DNA of 64,000 bases. Source: Bacillus alkalicellulosilyticus. Its GTDB lineage: Bacteria; Bacillota; Bacilli; Bacillales; Bacillaceae_F. Location: contig NZ_KV917381.1 in NCBI RefSeq assembly GCF_002019795.1, positions 3,504,068 to 3,568,067 of the forward strand. The letters are read 5' to 3'. The notes under the pieces are model-generated. The model was not told the origin of the DNA and made no database searches. It saw nothing but the letters and a program-made list of their open reading frames with translations. Made by a program: the position numbers and the translations under genes. Within the stretch, counting starts at the first letter, position 1, and each line of letters opens with the position of its first letter. Shown piece by piece: positions 17,360-25,523 of this stretch.

Positions 17360-17603
17360 AGAAGTCCCCCTGTTAAGATTAATAAGTAAAAATTTATTCC
17401 GCTACCTATTATCATTACCCGAAGCCTCTCCCTCATACAATAAGTTGAAGCGTTGGTTACTACAAAGACCATTATTACTGACAATAAAAGACCCTGTAAT
17501 ATATGAAGTATTATTGTTAAACTAAAGCTACCTTACTTGAAATAGACAATGAAAGAACTACTTCAGTAAAATATTTTGTATTCGCAAAAGGAGATTCACT
17601 ACC

Positions 17604-18224
17604 ATGAATATTTTAGTTTTAGGTGCAACAGGAAGAGTCGGAAGTCAAATTCTTACATATGCCCTTGAAGGCAAACATCATGTTACTGCATTGGTCCGCA
17701 CTCCAGAAAAGATTCAAAATAAAAATGAAAACTTAACCGTCATTCATGGAAATGTTTTAAATAAAGATGATATCGTACATGCAATACAAGGTATTGGTGT
17801 AGTGATTAGTGCACTTAATACTGATGGCACCACCACCCTCTCAGAAAGTATGCCACTTATAATCGAAGCAATGAAAAACGAAGGTATCAAACGAGTAATA
17901 ACGATAGGAACTGCAGGTATTTTGGATAGTAGGACGACACCGAATTCTCTGCGATATCAATCAAGTGAATCGAAGCGTAAGTCGACCAGTGCAGCTAAAG
18001 AACATCATAAAGTCTACGATTTACTTAAACAATCAACTCTCGATTGGACGATTGTATGCCCTACGTACTTGCCGGATGGAGAAAAACTTGGCAAATATCG
18101 TATAGAACAAAATTTTTTACCGAAGGATGGTGTGAAAATATCTGTGACCGATACCGCTGAATTTGCTTTTAGTCAGATAAACTCAAAAGATTTTATAAAT
18201 TCACGTGTAGGTATCGCCTACTAA
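17604..18224 (+). CDS. NAD(P)H-binding SDR-like protein (NmrA/YwnB type)
   Basis: Atypical short-chain dehydrogenase of 206 residues. The nucleotide-binding start is MNILVLGATGRVGSQIL (GxxGxxG), and ITIGTAGILD and DWTIVCPTYLPDG mark the later strands. Related proteins are flavin reductases (biliverdin reductase B-like), quinone reductases or redox sensors. It stands alone on the plus strand with AAAAGGAG ahead of the ATG. A 27-base palindrome begins 7 bases after its stop codon. Specific reaction unknown. Confidence 0.85.
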   Translation: MNILVLGATGRVGSQILTYALEGKHHVTALVRTPEKIQNKNENLTVIHGNVLNKDDIVHAIQGIGVVISALNTDGTTTLSESMPLIIEAMKNEGIKRVITIGTAGILDSRTTPNSLRYQSSESKRKSTSAAKEHHKVYDLLKQSTLDWTIVCPTYLPDGEKLGKYRIEQNFLPKDGVKISVTDTAEFAFSQINSKDFINSRVGIAY

Positions 18225-18230
18225 CTCGAG

Positions 18231-18257
18231 TTCGGGTGGTGCCTGGCACCACCCGAA
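18231..18257. repeat. 27-base palindrome, copy 1
   Basis: Thirteen-base arms around a central base, beginning TTCGGGTGGTGCC and ending with its complement. It is identical to 22212-22238. No T-run follows. Core GTGCCTGGCAC palindromes of this kind recur in Bacillus genomes as intergenic repeats. Confidence 0.9.
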
Positions 18258-18331
18258 TGGAGCGCCTAAGCAAATGAGGCATTCGAGCATATACTACCTT
18301 GAAATGACTGACGATCATGGAGGTACTTAAC

Positions 18332-18571
18332 GTGTATTATGGTTACGACATGCAACGAAATGTAAATACCCAGTATCAAACATTAGTTGATCCATTTGTG
18401 ATTGAAACGCTACAAACTGTCATCGGAAAGCATCTTGTAGTAGAAACTACAAGAGATTCTGTTCGTGGAGTCTTAAAAGATGTAAAACCTGACCACATTA
18501 TGCTAATGGCTGGTAACACACCGTTCTTTATCCGAATTCAACAAATTGTTACCATTATGCCTATAGACTAA
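18332..18571 (+). CDS. YuzF-like small protein (DUF2642 family)
   Basis: Small protein of about 79 residues. I use the GTG at 18332 because GGAGGT lies 7 bases upstream; an ATG reading from 18317 would include that site. The product has an Sm-like beta pattern: VDPFVIETLQTVIGKHLVVETTRDSVRGVLKDVKPDHIML, then FFIRIQQIVTIMPI. This matches the DUF2642/YuzF group found in spore-formers, some of which are linked to spores. A terminator follows immediately. Function unknown. Confidence 0.75.
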   Translation: MYYGYDMQRNVNTQYQTLVDPFVIETLQTVIGKHLVVETTRDSVRGVLKDVKPDHIMLMAGNTPFFIRIQQIVTIMPID

Positions 18572-18572
18572 A

Positions 18573-18612
18573 AAAACTCTCCTTGAAGCAACCATGCTCA
18601 AGGAGAGTTTTT
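18573..18612. terminator. Bidirectional terminator
   Basis: Stem AACTCTCCTTGA with TCAAGGAGAGTT, flanked by an A-run and a T-run. It serves the YuzF-like gene on the plus strand and possibly the small membrane protein gene on the minus strand. Confidence 0.9.
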
Positions 18613-18639
18613 CATAGTTTTTATTCAAAACTTGTTTCC

Positions 18640-19041
18640 TTATACTTGATTCTTTGCAAGCTTAGGGACAAGGTAAATCGCGAGAACACTCACTAGTACG
18701 TGTAAAATATGGCCAGTCATCTTATACTGTTCGTGCAAATCAGCTTCTGCTGTATACGTATTAAATATAAATCCTAAAAGAACAACTATACTAAACCATA
18801 ACAAAGGTTTTCTTGAGAATCTTTGAATAAAATAAAAGATAATGCTACTCATAAATACTGCCATAAAAGTGGCAAAAGCTATAAATATCATATACAAAGT
18901 GTCACGTTCTTGACCAATAAAACCAATTTCATGACCAAAAATCAACCCACATAACACAAACATTAAGTTAGCCAGTAGTGTTAAAATAACTCCAGCTAGA
19001 AAACCTACTTTTAAGTATGAAAAAAAACTATTTTTATACAT
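18640..19041 (-). CDS. Four-helix membrane protein of unknown function (DUF6069-like)
   Basis: Integral membrane protein of about 133 residues, starting at the ATG at 19041 with AAGGAGTG upstream. Helices lie near 8-33, 46-68, 76-94 and 108-126 (LHVLVSVLAIYLVPKL). The layout resembles the DUF6069 group, but I am not certain. It is the last gene of a TetR-SDR-membrane protein set, 18 bases after the SDR stop, so it is probably under the same repressor. In related sets such a protein often accompanies a stress-induced oxidoreductase; no function is shown here. Confidence 0.7.
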   Translation of the reverse strand: MYKNSFFSYLKVGFLAGVILTLLANLMFVLCGLIFGHEIGFIGQERDTLYMIFIAFATFMAVFMSSIIFYFIQRFSRKPLLWFSIVVLLGFIFNTYTAEADLHEQYKMTGHILHVLVSVLAIYLVPKLAKNQV

Positions 19042-19059
19042 CACACAAACACTCCTTTT

Positions 19060-19923
19060 TTATATTTTCCATGAATCTTTAAACTCGCATGCAAATTGTT
19101 GAAAAGTTATCGGATCACGTTTTAATATAGCCTTGACATCTGTTGTCACTTTTTCAGCTGTCCTTAACCTTGTTAATACATAAAGCATCGTCATAACGTT
19201 CGCAAATTCTTTCTTCATCCCTCGTTGAATGATTGTTCTACGAAACTCGAGAATTCCTGGATTTTTATATTCTATTTTTCTACCAAGTGTTTCGGACATA
19301 ATGTGAGCGACTTCATTGTAATCAAGTGCTTCTGCCCCTGTTAATGTATAACTCTTCCCTAAATGCCCCTCTTCAGTTAGACATTTTACTGCAACACTAG
19401 CAATGTCCCTTGTATCTATAAAACTTGTTTTTGCCTTGCCAACTGGCATAAACAGCTCATTTCTATAAGCTATGTCTTCACGATGAGTTGTATTGAGATT
19501 TTGCATAAAAAAACCTGGTCTTAAAAATGTGTAACCGATGCCAGACTTCATTATAATGTCTTCAATTTTACGATGAGGTACGAATGGAGTTTTCTCAACT
19601 CCCATTAGCGAGACAAAGACAACTTGTTTTATTTTCTTATCTTTCATTTTTTCTATGAAAGGTTTCATATCCTTTTTCGGTTTCGCCAGCTGCGGAGGAC
19701 GAATTAAAATTACCTTCTCAACTCCATCTAAAGCATTATCAAAGAAAAAAGGCTTCATAAAATCAAAATGTACAAAATCCACGTCTAAATCAGCAAATAA
19801 ACTCCTATCCTTTTCAATATCTCGAACCGCTACTCGTACTTTTTCTTTTTTGGCAACTAGTTCAGAAACTGCATGATAACCAATATTGCCTGTTGCTCCA
19901 GTGACCATAATAACTCTTCCCAT
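19060..19923 (-). CDS. NmrA-like SDR family NAD(P)-binding protein
   Basis: Atypical SDR of 287 residues. The N-terminus MGRVIMVTGATGNIGYHAV carries the GxxGxxG motif, and KKEKVRVAVRDIEKD is the NADP-preferring basic turn. The middle has VVFVSLMGVEKTPF and YTFLRPGFFMQNL, typical of NmrA/HSCARG and quinone oxidoreductase 2 types. The start ATG follows GGGGGAA. A perfect-arm palindrome at 19944-19959 lies 21 bases upstream, matching the operator of LmrA/YxaF repressors, so expression is probably induced by small aromatic or flavonoid-like compounds, by analogy with Bacillus subtilis. Confidence 0.87.
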   Translation of the reverse strand: MGRVIMVTGATGNIGYHAVSELVAKKEKVRVAVRDIEKDRSLFADLDVDFVHFDFMKPFFFDNALDGVEKVILIRPPQLAKPKKDMKPFIEKMKDKKIKQVVFVSLMGVEKTPFVPHRKIEDIIMKSGIGYTFLRPGFFMQNLNTTHREDIAYRNELFMPVGKAKTSFIDTRDIASVAVKCLTEEGHLGKSYTLTGAEALDYNEVAHIMSETLGRKIEYKNPGILEFRRTIIQRGMKKEFANVMTMLYVLTRLRTAEKVTTDVKAILKRDPITFQQFACEFKDSWKI

Positions 19924-19943
19924 ACAAGATTCCCCCAGTTATT

Positions 19944-19959
19944 TATAGACCAGTCTATA
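19944..19959. promoter_or_regulatory. LmrA/YxaF-type operator
   Basis: TATAGAC and GTCTATA arms around CA, between the TetR gene and the SDR gene. It closely matches the ATAGACCAGTC core of the boxes bound by LmrA and YxaF of B. subtilis. A one-armed version (GGTCTATATA) occurs at 20603-20612 ahead of the TetR gene. Confidence 0.75.
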
Positions 19960-19998
19960 TAATTTTAAGATATAAAGAGCATACTACTGTATAACCCT

Positions 19999-20580
19999 TT
20001 ATTTTAATAAATTTGGAATGTATCGTGCTATTTGTCTTAAGGGTTCACTATCCTTTTTCGTTATTACAATGATAAAAGCCCCCTCAATCATTGCATTAAT
20101 GACTAAACCTAACTCGGTCGCCTTCTCCTGTTCAACTCCTCCCTCTATTAACTTTTGGGCAAAGATGTCATGCCACTTCTCATAAGCTTGTTGACAACGC
20201 TGACGAATAACCTCACTAGTATGTGCTGTTTCTAATGCAACGGAGGCTACAGGCAAACCTTGTTTCTTTTCAAAATCCTCTTCAAATTCAGTAGCTAAAT
20301 TAAAAATAAACTGTTGAATCGCTTCAATAGGATCATCGTATCTCTTTAAACCGTCTTGAATCCTCTTCGCCACTAAGTCCACCGTACGACCGACAGCCAC
20401 ACTAGCTAGTTCCTCTTTTCCATTAGGAAAATAATAATACAATGATCCTTTTGGCGCACCACTTTCTTGTGTTATCTGGTTAAGCCCTGTAGCATGATAC
20501 CCTTGTCTTTGGAATAGTCGTGAAGCTGTATCAATAATTTTATCTTTAGAAGACTTCCTTGGTATAGAAATAACTATCAC
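19999..20580 (-). CDS. TetR-family repressor, LmrA/YxaF subgroup
   Basis: Repressor of 193 residues starting with a GTG at 20580. The DNA-binding domain reads KDKIIDTASRLFQRQGYHATGLNQITQESGAPKGSLYYYFP, very close in pattern to LmrA/YxaF, with the KGSLYYYF recognition helix. The C-terminal domain (VASVALETAHTSEVIRQRC) is the LmrA/YxaF-like ligand domain. In B. subtilis these regulators answer to flavonoids. The gene leads a leftward set with the SDR and small membrane protein. A matching palindrome lies between it and the SDR gene. Confidence 0.9.
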   Translation of the reverse strand: MIVISIPRKSSKDKIIDTASRLFQRQGYHATGLNQITQESGAPKGSLYYYFPNGKEELASVAVGRTVDLVAKRIQDGLKRYDDPIEAIQQFIFNLATEFEEDFEKKQGLPVASVALETAHTSEVIRQRCQQAYEKWHDIFAQKLIEGGVEQEKATELGLVINAMIEGAFIIVITKKDSEPLRQIARYIPNLLK

Positions 20581-20602
20581 CCCAACATTAATTATAACAA
20601 TC

Positions 20603-20612
20603 GGTCTATATA
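20603..20612. promoter_or_regulatory. Half-site of the TetR operator near its own start
   Basis: GGTCTATATA repeats the right arm of the palindrome at 19944-19959; the left arm is not conserved. It may allow weak autorepression. Confidence 0.35.
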
Positions 20613-20863
20613 TTTTCTATTATAATATTTTAACACAAATTAGTAAAGATAAAGAAGCAATAACTGTTGCAAACGTCAAGTCTAGATAGAAATATATAAT
20701 AACTATTAGTTTTTGTCTCCACGGTTTCCAACAGCTGAAGTATAGGCGATCTTACAAGGGGTAACCCTGTTTTTATAAGTACATTTCACAAATTGAACAT
20801 TACACCAGTACGAAGAAATATTTTTTTTGTATTTTTGTATCCTCTTTAATCAATGAAGATTTA

Positions 20864-22138
20864 TTATAAATAAGATTTATCTGTTGATAATCTGCTTTCA
20901 CTCTCTGGGAGAAAAATAGTAAATACAGTTCCTTCGTTCATTTTACTTTTCACCTTTATTTCTCCCTTCATTGCTTTCACAATACTGTAAGCTACCATTG
21001 TTCCTAAACCTGTACCCTTCTCTTTATTAGTGAAAAACGGCACACCTAAACGTGCGATTTGCTCAGAAGACATACCTATTCCAGAATCAACTAGCTGTAT
21101 AATAATTATTCCATTCTCTTTACTCACTTTAAACTCTAGCTTTCCACCGTTATGCATGGCTTCAATTGCATTTTTTGATAAGTTAATTAAGCATTGATGA
21201 AATTGTTTTTGGTTTCCTAAAATATAACTCTCCTTAATAAAACATTCTTTTGTTATCGATACATTTTGCATTAACGCATAAGGCTGCATTACATTTGCAA
21301 TATAGTTCATTTCTTCGGCAATATTTAATAATTCTAGTTCAACATTCACATGTGGCTTTGCAAATGTAAGATAATCAGAAATAATCGATTCAGCACGATC
21401 TAATTCTTGAAGGGATAAATCTAGATAAGCATCCTTCTTATTATCATCAATATCTGGACTTTTTAGGAGTTGGATAAACCCTCTTGTTACGGTCAAAGGA
21501 TTTCGAACTTCATGAGAGATACTAGCCGCCATTTCCGAAAGGCTTTTTAATTTTTCATTATGGTATAACTGCTTTTTCATTGTGTCAATTGAAATAAAGT
21601 ACTCAAGAGTATAAACAGATAGTCCCATTGTTAAAGCTTGTGCCACAACAAAGGAAGATAATAAAACAATTGGTGCGTGAAGGATAAATCCAAAAAATGT
21701 ATGACAAATAATTAAACTAATAATAGCAACAACACCTAGCAAAGCCATCGTAACATTAATTTTTGTTTTGAGAGAGTATTTTTGATACTTTGGTATTAGA
21801 AAAAACAGGAGAATAATTAATAGTAAAGTACTATCAATTAAAGCAATATAAAAACCTGCCCCACCTATATAAAAGCGGTAAGTTAAAACAACGAAATAAA
21901 GAAAAATAGCAACCTTTTTCCCACCATATAAGGCTCCTAATACAAATGCAATGTACCTTAGATCAAATAAATGACCTTCATAGTTTTCAATTGGGAAATT
22001 CATAATTATAACAGTTGAAATACTAAAAACGGTAGCAAGTATGATGTTTTTATACTTGGAATCTATATTAATATAAAAGATTTGGAAGATTAATATTGGT
22101 AATAGAACAAATAGTATATTAATAAGTAGATTATCCAT
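20864..22138 (-). CDS. Orphan sensor histidine kinase, sporulation-kinase type
   Basis: Membrane histidine kinase of 424 residues. The ATG at 22138 is preferred over the GTG at 22147, because CAGGTG is correctly placed ahead of it. Six hydrophobic helices fill residues 5-190, with the DLRYIAFVLGALYGG stretch typical of 5TM-LYT or KinB-like sensors. The phospho-acceptor His is in EMAASISHEVRNPLTVTRGF. The N box is LINLSKNAIEAM, and the G boxes are DSGIGM and GTGLGTMVAYSIV. No response regulator is adjacent, which is usual for kinases that feed the Spo0F/Spo0A phosphorelay; that link is inference. Confidence 0.9.
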   Translation of the reverse strand: MDNLLINILFVLLPILIFQIFYINIDSKYKNIILATVFSISTVIIMNFPIENYEGHLFDLRYIAFVLGALYGGKKVAIFLYFVVLTYRFYIGGAGFYIALIDSTLLLIILLFFLIPKYQKYSLKTKINVTMALLGVVAIISLIICHTFFGFILHAPIVLLSSFVVAQALTMGLSVYTLEYFISIDTMKKQLYHNEKLKSLSEMAASISHEVRNPLTVTRGFIQLLKSPDIDDNKKDAYLDLSLQELDRAESIISDYLTFAKPHVNVELELLNIAEEMNYIANVMQPYALMQNVSITKECFIKESYILGNQKQFHQCLINLSKNAIEAMHNGGKLEFKVSKENGIIIIQLVDSGIGMSSEQIARLGVPFFTNKEKGTGLGTMVAYSIVKAMKGEIKVKSKMNEGTVFTIFLPESESRLSTDKSYL

Positions 22139-22211
22139 AATTAGCACCTGATTTCCTAGTAATTATCTTAAACATAACATATATTCCCTCAATAAAATAG
22201 GAATATATTGG

Positions 22212-22238
22212 TTCGGGTGGTGCCTGGCACCACCCGAA
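22212..22238. repeat. 27-base palindrome, copy 2
   Basis: Identical to 18231-18257. It lies between the histidine kinase start and the terminator of the sigma/anti-sigma operon. Confidence 0.9.
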
Positions 22239-22240
22239 AT

Positions 22241-22281
22241 AAAAAACTCCTTTAAGGCAGCAATGCCTCAAGGAGTTTTTT
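22241..22281. terminator. Terminator of the ECF sigma/anti-sigma operon
   Basis: Stem AAAAAACTCCTT...GGCA with TGCC...AAGGAGTTTTTT, flanked by A and T runs on both strands. Confidence 0.88.
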
Positions 22282-22323
22282 GTAGTTTCTATAGTAATAT
22301 TTGCTTTGTACTAGTTTTGTTTC

Positions 22324-23103
22324 CTATTCCAAACCAATTTCTTTTTTATATTCATTAATCTGTTGAGCTTCACTTAAGATGAAGTCCATAATAATATCCC
22401 TCTCAAGTTCATTCCAATTCTTCGTTGGATTTTCTTTCATTTCATAATCCAGTACTTCCTCACGCATTAACATAAAAGCATTCGAAAAAAGAATGTGTTC
22501 ATTCCAAAACTCGTCATCAGGCTTTCTTAAATCTTCTATCATATTCTTCACCATATTAGCATTATCTGTAATCGTTACAACATCTTCGTACTCCCTCCAT
22601 TCCTCCCATTCCCCAAATGTTTCCCGAGCCTTCTGTTTTGCTTCCTCTATTGAAACATAAAACCCTAAGTCTATGGCTTTATTAATAATGGCTATTTCAC
22701 TCAATTGTGCATGGAAAGCTTCTTCTTCAGCTCTCTCTTCACTTAGACCTCGATAACGATACATTTCTGCATATTTTTCATGTTTTTCTGTTGAAAAATC
22801 ACTCGTTATTTCAAGATGTTCTTGTTTTTCTACGATGTCTAGCATCGTTTCATAATAATTATGGAACCAACTCATAAGCTCTGCAGTTGCTTTTCCTACT
22901 AACGGGATGTTCCCAAGAATAATCAAAGCGAAAACCACACTGGCAACCACTTTTGAAATCGTAGAGAAACTCCACCCCTTAGCGTATTTTGATGGTGATT
23001 CTTGTTTCTTTCTATGAGATATAATAGTTTTTTTCATCCGCATTTTTTGAGATTCTGAGGGGGACATTTTGTCAAAATAATTTGTTAATCTCTCCTTATC
23101 CAT
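22324..23103 (-). CDS. Probable membrane anti-sigma factor (unrecognised family)
   Basis: Product of about 259 residues starting at the ATG at 23103, inside the end of the sigma gene, with AGGAGATG upstream. A basic cytoplasmic N-terminus of about 45 residues is followed by one membrane helix (VVASVVFALIILGNIPLVG) and a highly charged outer domain rich in Glu, Lys and Trp. This topology and its place directly after an ECF sigma gene, with overlap, indicate a sigma regulator. No zinc anti-sigma HxxxCxxC motif is present. The outer part (SIEEAKQKARETFGEWEEW) faintly recalls SurA-type N-domains. Confidence 0.65.
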   Translation of the reverse strand: MDKERLTNYFDKMSPSESQKMRMKKTIISHRKKQESPSKYAKGWSFSTISKVVASVVFALIILGNIPLVGKATAELMSWFHNYYETMLDIVEKQEHLEITSDFSTEKHEKYAEMYRYRGLSEERAEEEAFHAQLSEIAIINKAIDLGFYVSIEEAKQKARETFGEWEEWREYEDVVTITDNANMVKNMIEDLRKPDDEFWNEHILFSNAFMLMREEVLDYEMKENPTKNWNELERDIIMDFILSEAQQINEYKKEIGLE

Positions 23104-23635
23104 GAAAATCATCTCCTATCTCGAGTCTCAGCCGTTTTTTTGCGCTTCTTATTTTCGTTTTTACCGTGTTTAAATTAAGGTTCAACATGTTAGCCATTTC
23201 ACTTAGTTTATAGCCTTCATAGTAATGTAAATACAACAGTAATCTGTGTGTTGAGGATAACTTTTTGAGTGCATCCTCTAAGTCACTATACTGAATGTGG
23301 TCTACACCAAACCATTCCATCCTACTGGAATCAAATTGAACCACGTTCTTCTTCCACCATCTTCGGTGTAAATCGATACATTTGTTTTTAGCCGTTACAA
23401 TAAGCCATGCTTTTTCATGGTCCGCACTCATAAAACTTTGGTTGCTTTCCAGTAAAGTAATAAACACTGCTTGCACTATATCTTCTGCATCTTGTTGATT
23501 CCCCGTCATGGAGAAACAAATCCTATATACCATATCAACGTGCCGTTCATATACATCTATAATCTTGTTCTCTACTTTCTCTGACAAATCATCTTCCTCA
23601 TATTCCTCTGTTACTCGTAACAAAGAACGTTTCAT
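23096..23635 (-). CDS. ECF-type RNA polymerase sigma factor
   Basis: Sigma factor of 179 residues. The ATG at 23635 (MKRSLLRV) is chosen because AAAGGGGGGAATC precedes it; the longer reading to 23698 would include this site. Region 2 is VYERHVDMVYRICFSMTGNQQDAEDIVQAVFI, and region 4 is LLLYLHYYEGYKLSEMANMLNLNLNTVKTKIRSAKKRL. It is translationally coupled to the downstream membrane protein, its likely anti-sigma factor. A module B hairpin lies 55 bases upstream. Regulon and inducing signal unknown. Confidence 0.92.
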   Translation of the reverse strand: MKRSLLRVTEEYEEDDLSEKVENKIIDVYERHVDMVYRICFSMTGNQQDAEDIVQAVFITLLESNQSFMSADHEKAWLIVTAKNKCIDLHRRWWKKNVVQFDSSRMEWFGVDHIQYSDLEDALKKLSSTHRLLLYLHYYEGYKLSEMANMLNLNLNTVKTKIRSAKKRLRLEIGDDFHG

Positions 23636-23690
23636 ATTGATTCCCCCCTTTTCATTCATAACACGTTTGTAAAGAACAAAAGGTTTTATA

Positions 23691-23734
23691 GAGGGCACTG
23701 AAAAAGTTCGGTTTTTAACTTTTACAGTGCCCTC
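23691..23734 (+). repeat. Solo module B hairpin
   Basis: GAGGGCACTG...CAGTGCCCTC with the usual inner AAAAAGTT...AACTTTT, one mismatch in the arm. It is between two leftward genes and could end readthrough from the ABC operon. Confidence 0.85.
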
Positions 23735-23937
23735 GTTTTATTCGTTTTTAAAGTTTTTTTTATTAATGAATATAAGAATTATATTCATCCAACATCATAG
23801 GATAATTGTACACTACCAAAACAAGCTAATAATAAAAAGTTTAAATTCTACTTCATACTTGTATCCCACTTCATATAAAGAAGACTGGACATAACTAGCT
23901 AAAACAGCTGTACTGGCTTCATTCACCCCAAAGCTAA

Positions 23938-23961
23938 GAGGGTGGAACAAGTTCCACCCTC
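23938..23961. terminator. Hairpin after the ABC-permease gene
   Basis: Perfect 11-base arms GAGGGTGGAAC and GTTCCACCCTC around AA, 22 bases past the stop. It resembles a shortened module A and lacks a proper T-run. DNA between here and 23734 shows nothing recognisable. Confidence 0.65.
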
Positions 23962-23983
23962 ATCTATTTATTCTGTCTATCAT

Positions 23984-24655
23984 TTACCTAGTCGCTGCTG
24001 GTACCGCTGTTGCTGTTCGAAGCAGCAACCATGATGGGAAAATTAACACTATAGCAATTACAATAAAAGCAATTAAATTTGCAGTTACTACACTATCAAA
24101 CATAAACTCCCTTATTTCAGGGATCATAAAGGTAATAAACAGAGCTAAAATCACAGCAAGGCCTCCGATAAGTCCTAGACGATAAAACACTGTCCCTAGA
24201 AAGAAACTAGAAACGAGCAAGAAAAAGCAAATAACGAGATTAAAAATAAAATCATTGTACCACGTTGATTCCAAATTCGTTAGGTTTGTCATGGAGACTA
24301 AGCTTACATTCTCTGGAGCAAAACTTGCTACTGCGAGTGTGGCTATAAGAGCAATGATTGTCATCGTTAAAGCAATACCAGCCATAAAAAGGCTAGTTAC
24401 AATAACGTAGCTTGTTCGTGTCGTTCCAAGCTTAATTAAAGACGGAAATGTTTCCTTTGTCATTAAGAAGCCAGCTATCGAACAAAAAATGAAAATAATC
24501 ATACCTGCTGAAATGACGATCGTAGTCCCAGGGAACATATATGCAATCGTTATAAAAATAGGGATGGATAAGATAAAAAATCCCCAGAAAGTTAAGATAG
24601 ACAATAAATTATCATAAAACAAATACATCGAGATAGATTTCCATTCTTTTACCAT
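23984..24655 (-). CDS. ABC-2-like permease subunit (YtrC/D type)
   Basis: Integral membrane partner of the ATPase encoded just upstream, 223 residues with six hydrophobic helices (about 14-36, 40-62, 85-108, 140-160, 166-184, 192-214). The protein has no cytoplasmic domain or catalytic motif. The ATG at 24655 follows GAAGGGAG, one base after the ATPase stop, so the two are coupled. Small six-helix permeases of this sort form exporters with YtrB-like ATPases, repressed by YtrA-like GntR proteins and often induced by cell-wall antibiotics. Substrate unknown. Confidence 0.78.
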   Translation of the reverse strand: MVKEWKSISMYLFYDNLLSILTFWGFFILSIPIFITIAYMFPGTTIVISAGMIIFIFCSIAGFLMTKETFPSLIKLGTTRTSYVIVTSLFMAGIALTMTIIALIATLAVASFAPENVSLVSMTNLTNLESTWYNDFIFNLVICFFLLVSSFFLGTVFYRLGLIGGLAVILALFITFMIPEIREFMFDSVVTANLIAFIVIAIVLIFPSWLLLRTATAVPAATR

Positions 24656-24656
24656 G

Positions 24657-25523
24657 TTAACTTACTCCCTTCTGTTCGGTTAAGTACACCATAAGTTGCT
24701 GGACATTACAGCGCTCTACCTTTAATCCTAGTGCTTTTGCTTGTTCACTAGTCATATTCGGATCATAAATTAGTACGGTTTTCATGCCCATTATCTCCGT
24801 TTCGTGGAGAACTTGCTTTCCAGTAACGAACGAATCAATCACTTCTTTTTTCCTACTAATTTGCATACTGTCTGCAAGCAGTTTTTCAGTATTTTTTTGA
24901 AGAAGCACTTCGCCACCTTTCATAATAATGACTTCCTCAAACAAGTTACTCACTTCATCAATGAGATGTGTGGAAAGAATGATGGTACGTGGATAATCTT
25001 CATATTCTTCTAATAGAACGTCATAAAACCGATAACGCGCAGCTGCGTCAAGACCAATGTATGGTTCATCAAAAATCGTTATTTTCGACCGACTAGCAAG
25101 GCCGATGACAATTCCAAGTGAAGCTTCCATTCCTTTAGACAGCCCTTTTGCTTTCATGCTTGGGTCTAAATTAAATTCTTGTAAAAGACGTACTGCTGTT
25201 TGTTGGCACCAATTCGGATAAAAAAGCGAAGCTATTTTTAACACTTGTTTTATTTTTAGGCGTTTATTATAATTACCACTTTCATAGATCATGCAAATTT
25301 GTTGCAGTACATCTCGATTGTTAAATGGTTGTTCTCCTTTGATTAATACATTGCCTTTAGTAGGAAGTAAATGACCTGCCACTACTTGCATTAACGACGT
25401 TTTCCCAGCACCGTTTCGACCGAGCAGACCGTAGATTTTGTCTTCCTCAATTGTAAGTGATACGCTTTTTAACGCGTGCTTTGTCCCATATGTCTTCGAA
25501 ACGTTCTTAACTTCAACTGTCAT
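24657..25523 (-). CDS. ABC transporter ATPase (YtrB-like)
   Basis: Energises the small permease encoded next to it. 288 residues. Walker A is GLLGRNGAGKTSLMQV near 33-48. The signature is degenerate (LSKGMEASLGIVIGLAS where LSGGQ is usual). Walker B is KITIFDEPYIGLDA, and the switch His is in LSTHLIDEV. The C-terminal 80 residues lack motifs. It overlaps the GntR gene by 4 bases (ATGA). The LSKGM signature is common in YtrB- and BcrA-type exporters. Start ATG at 25523 after GGAGGAAGAGAG. Confidence 0.92.
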   Translation of the reverse strand: MTVEVKNVSKTYGTKHALKSVSLTIEEDKIYGLLGRNGAGKTSLMQVVAGHLLPTKGNVLIKGEQPFNNRDVLQQICMIYESGNYNKRLKIKQVLKIASLFYPNWCQQTAVRLLQEFNLDPSMKAKGLSKGMEASLGIVIGLASRSKITIFDEPYIGLDAAARYRFYDVLLEEYEDYPRTIILSTHLIDEVSNLFEEVIIMKGGEVLLQKNTEKLLADSMQISRKKEVIDSFVTGKQVLHETEIMGMKTVLIYDPNMTSEQAKALGLKVERCNVQQLMVYLTEQKGVS

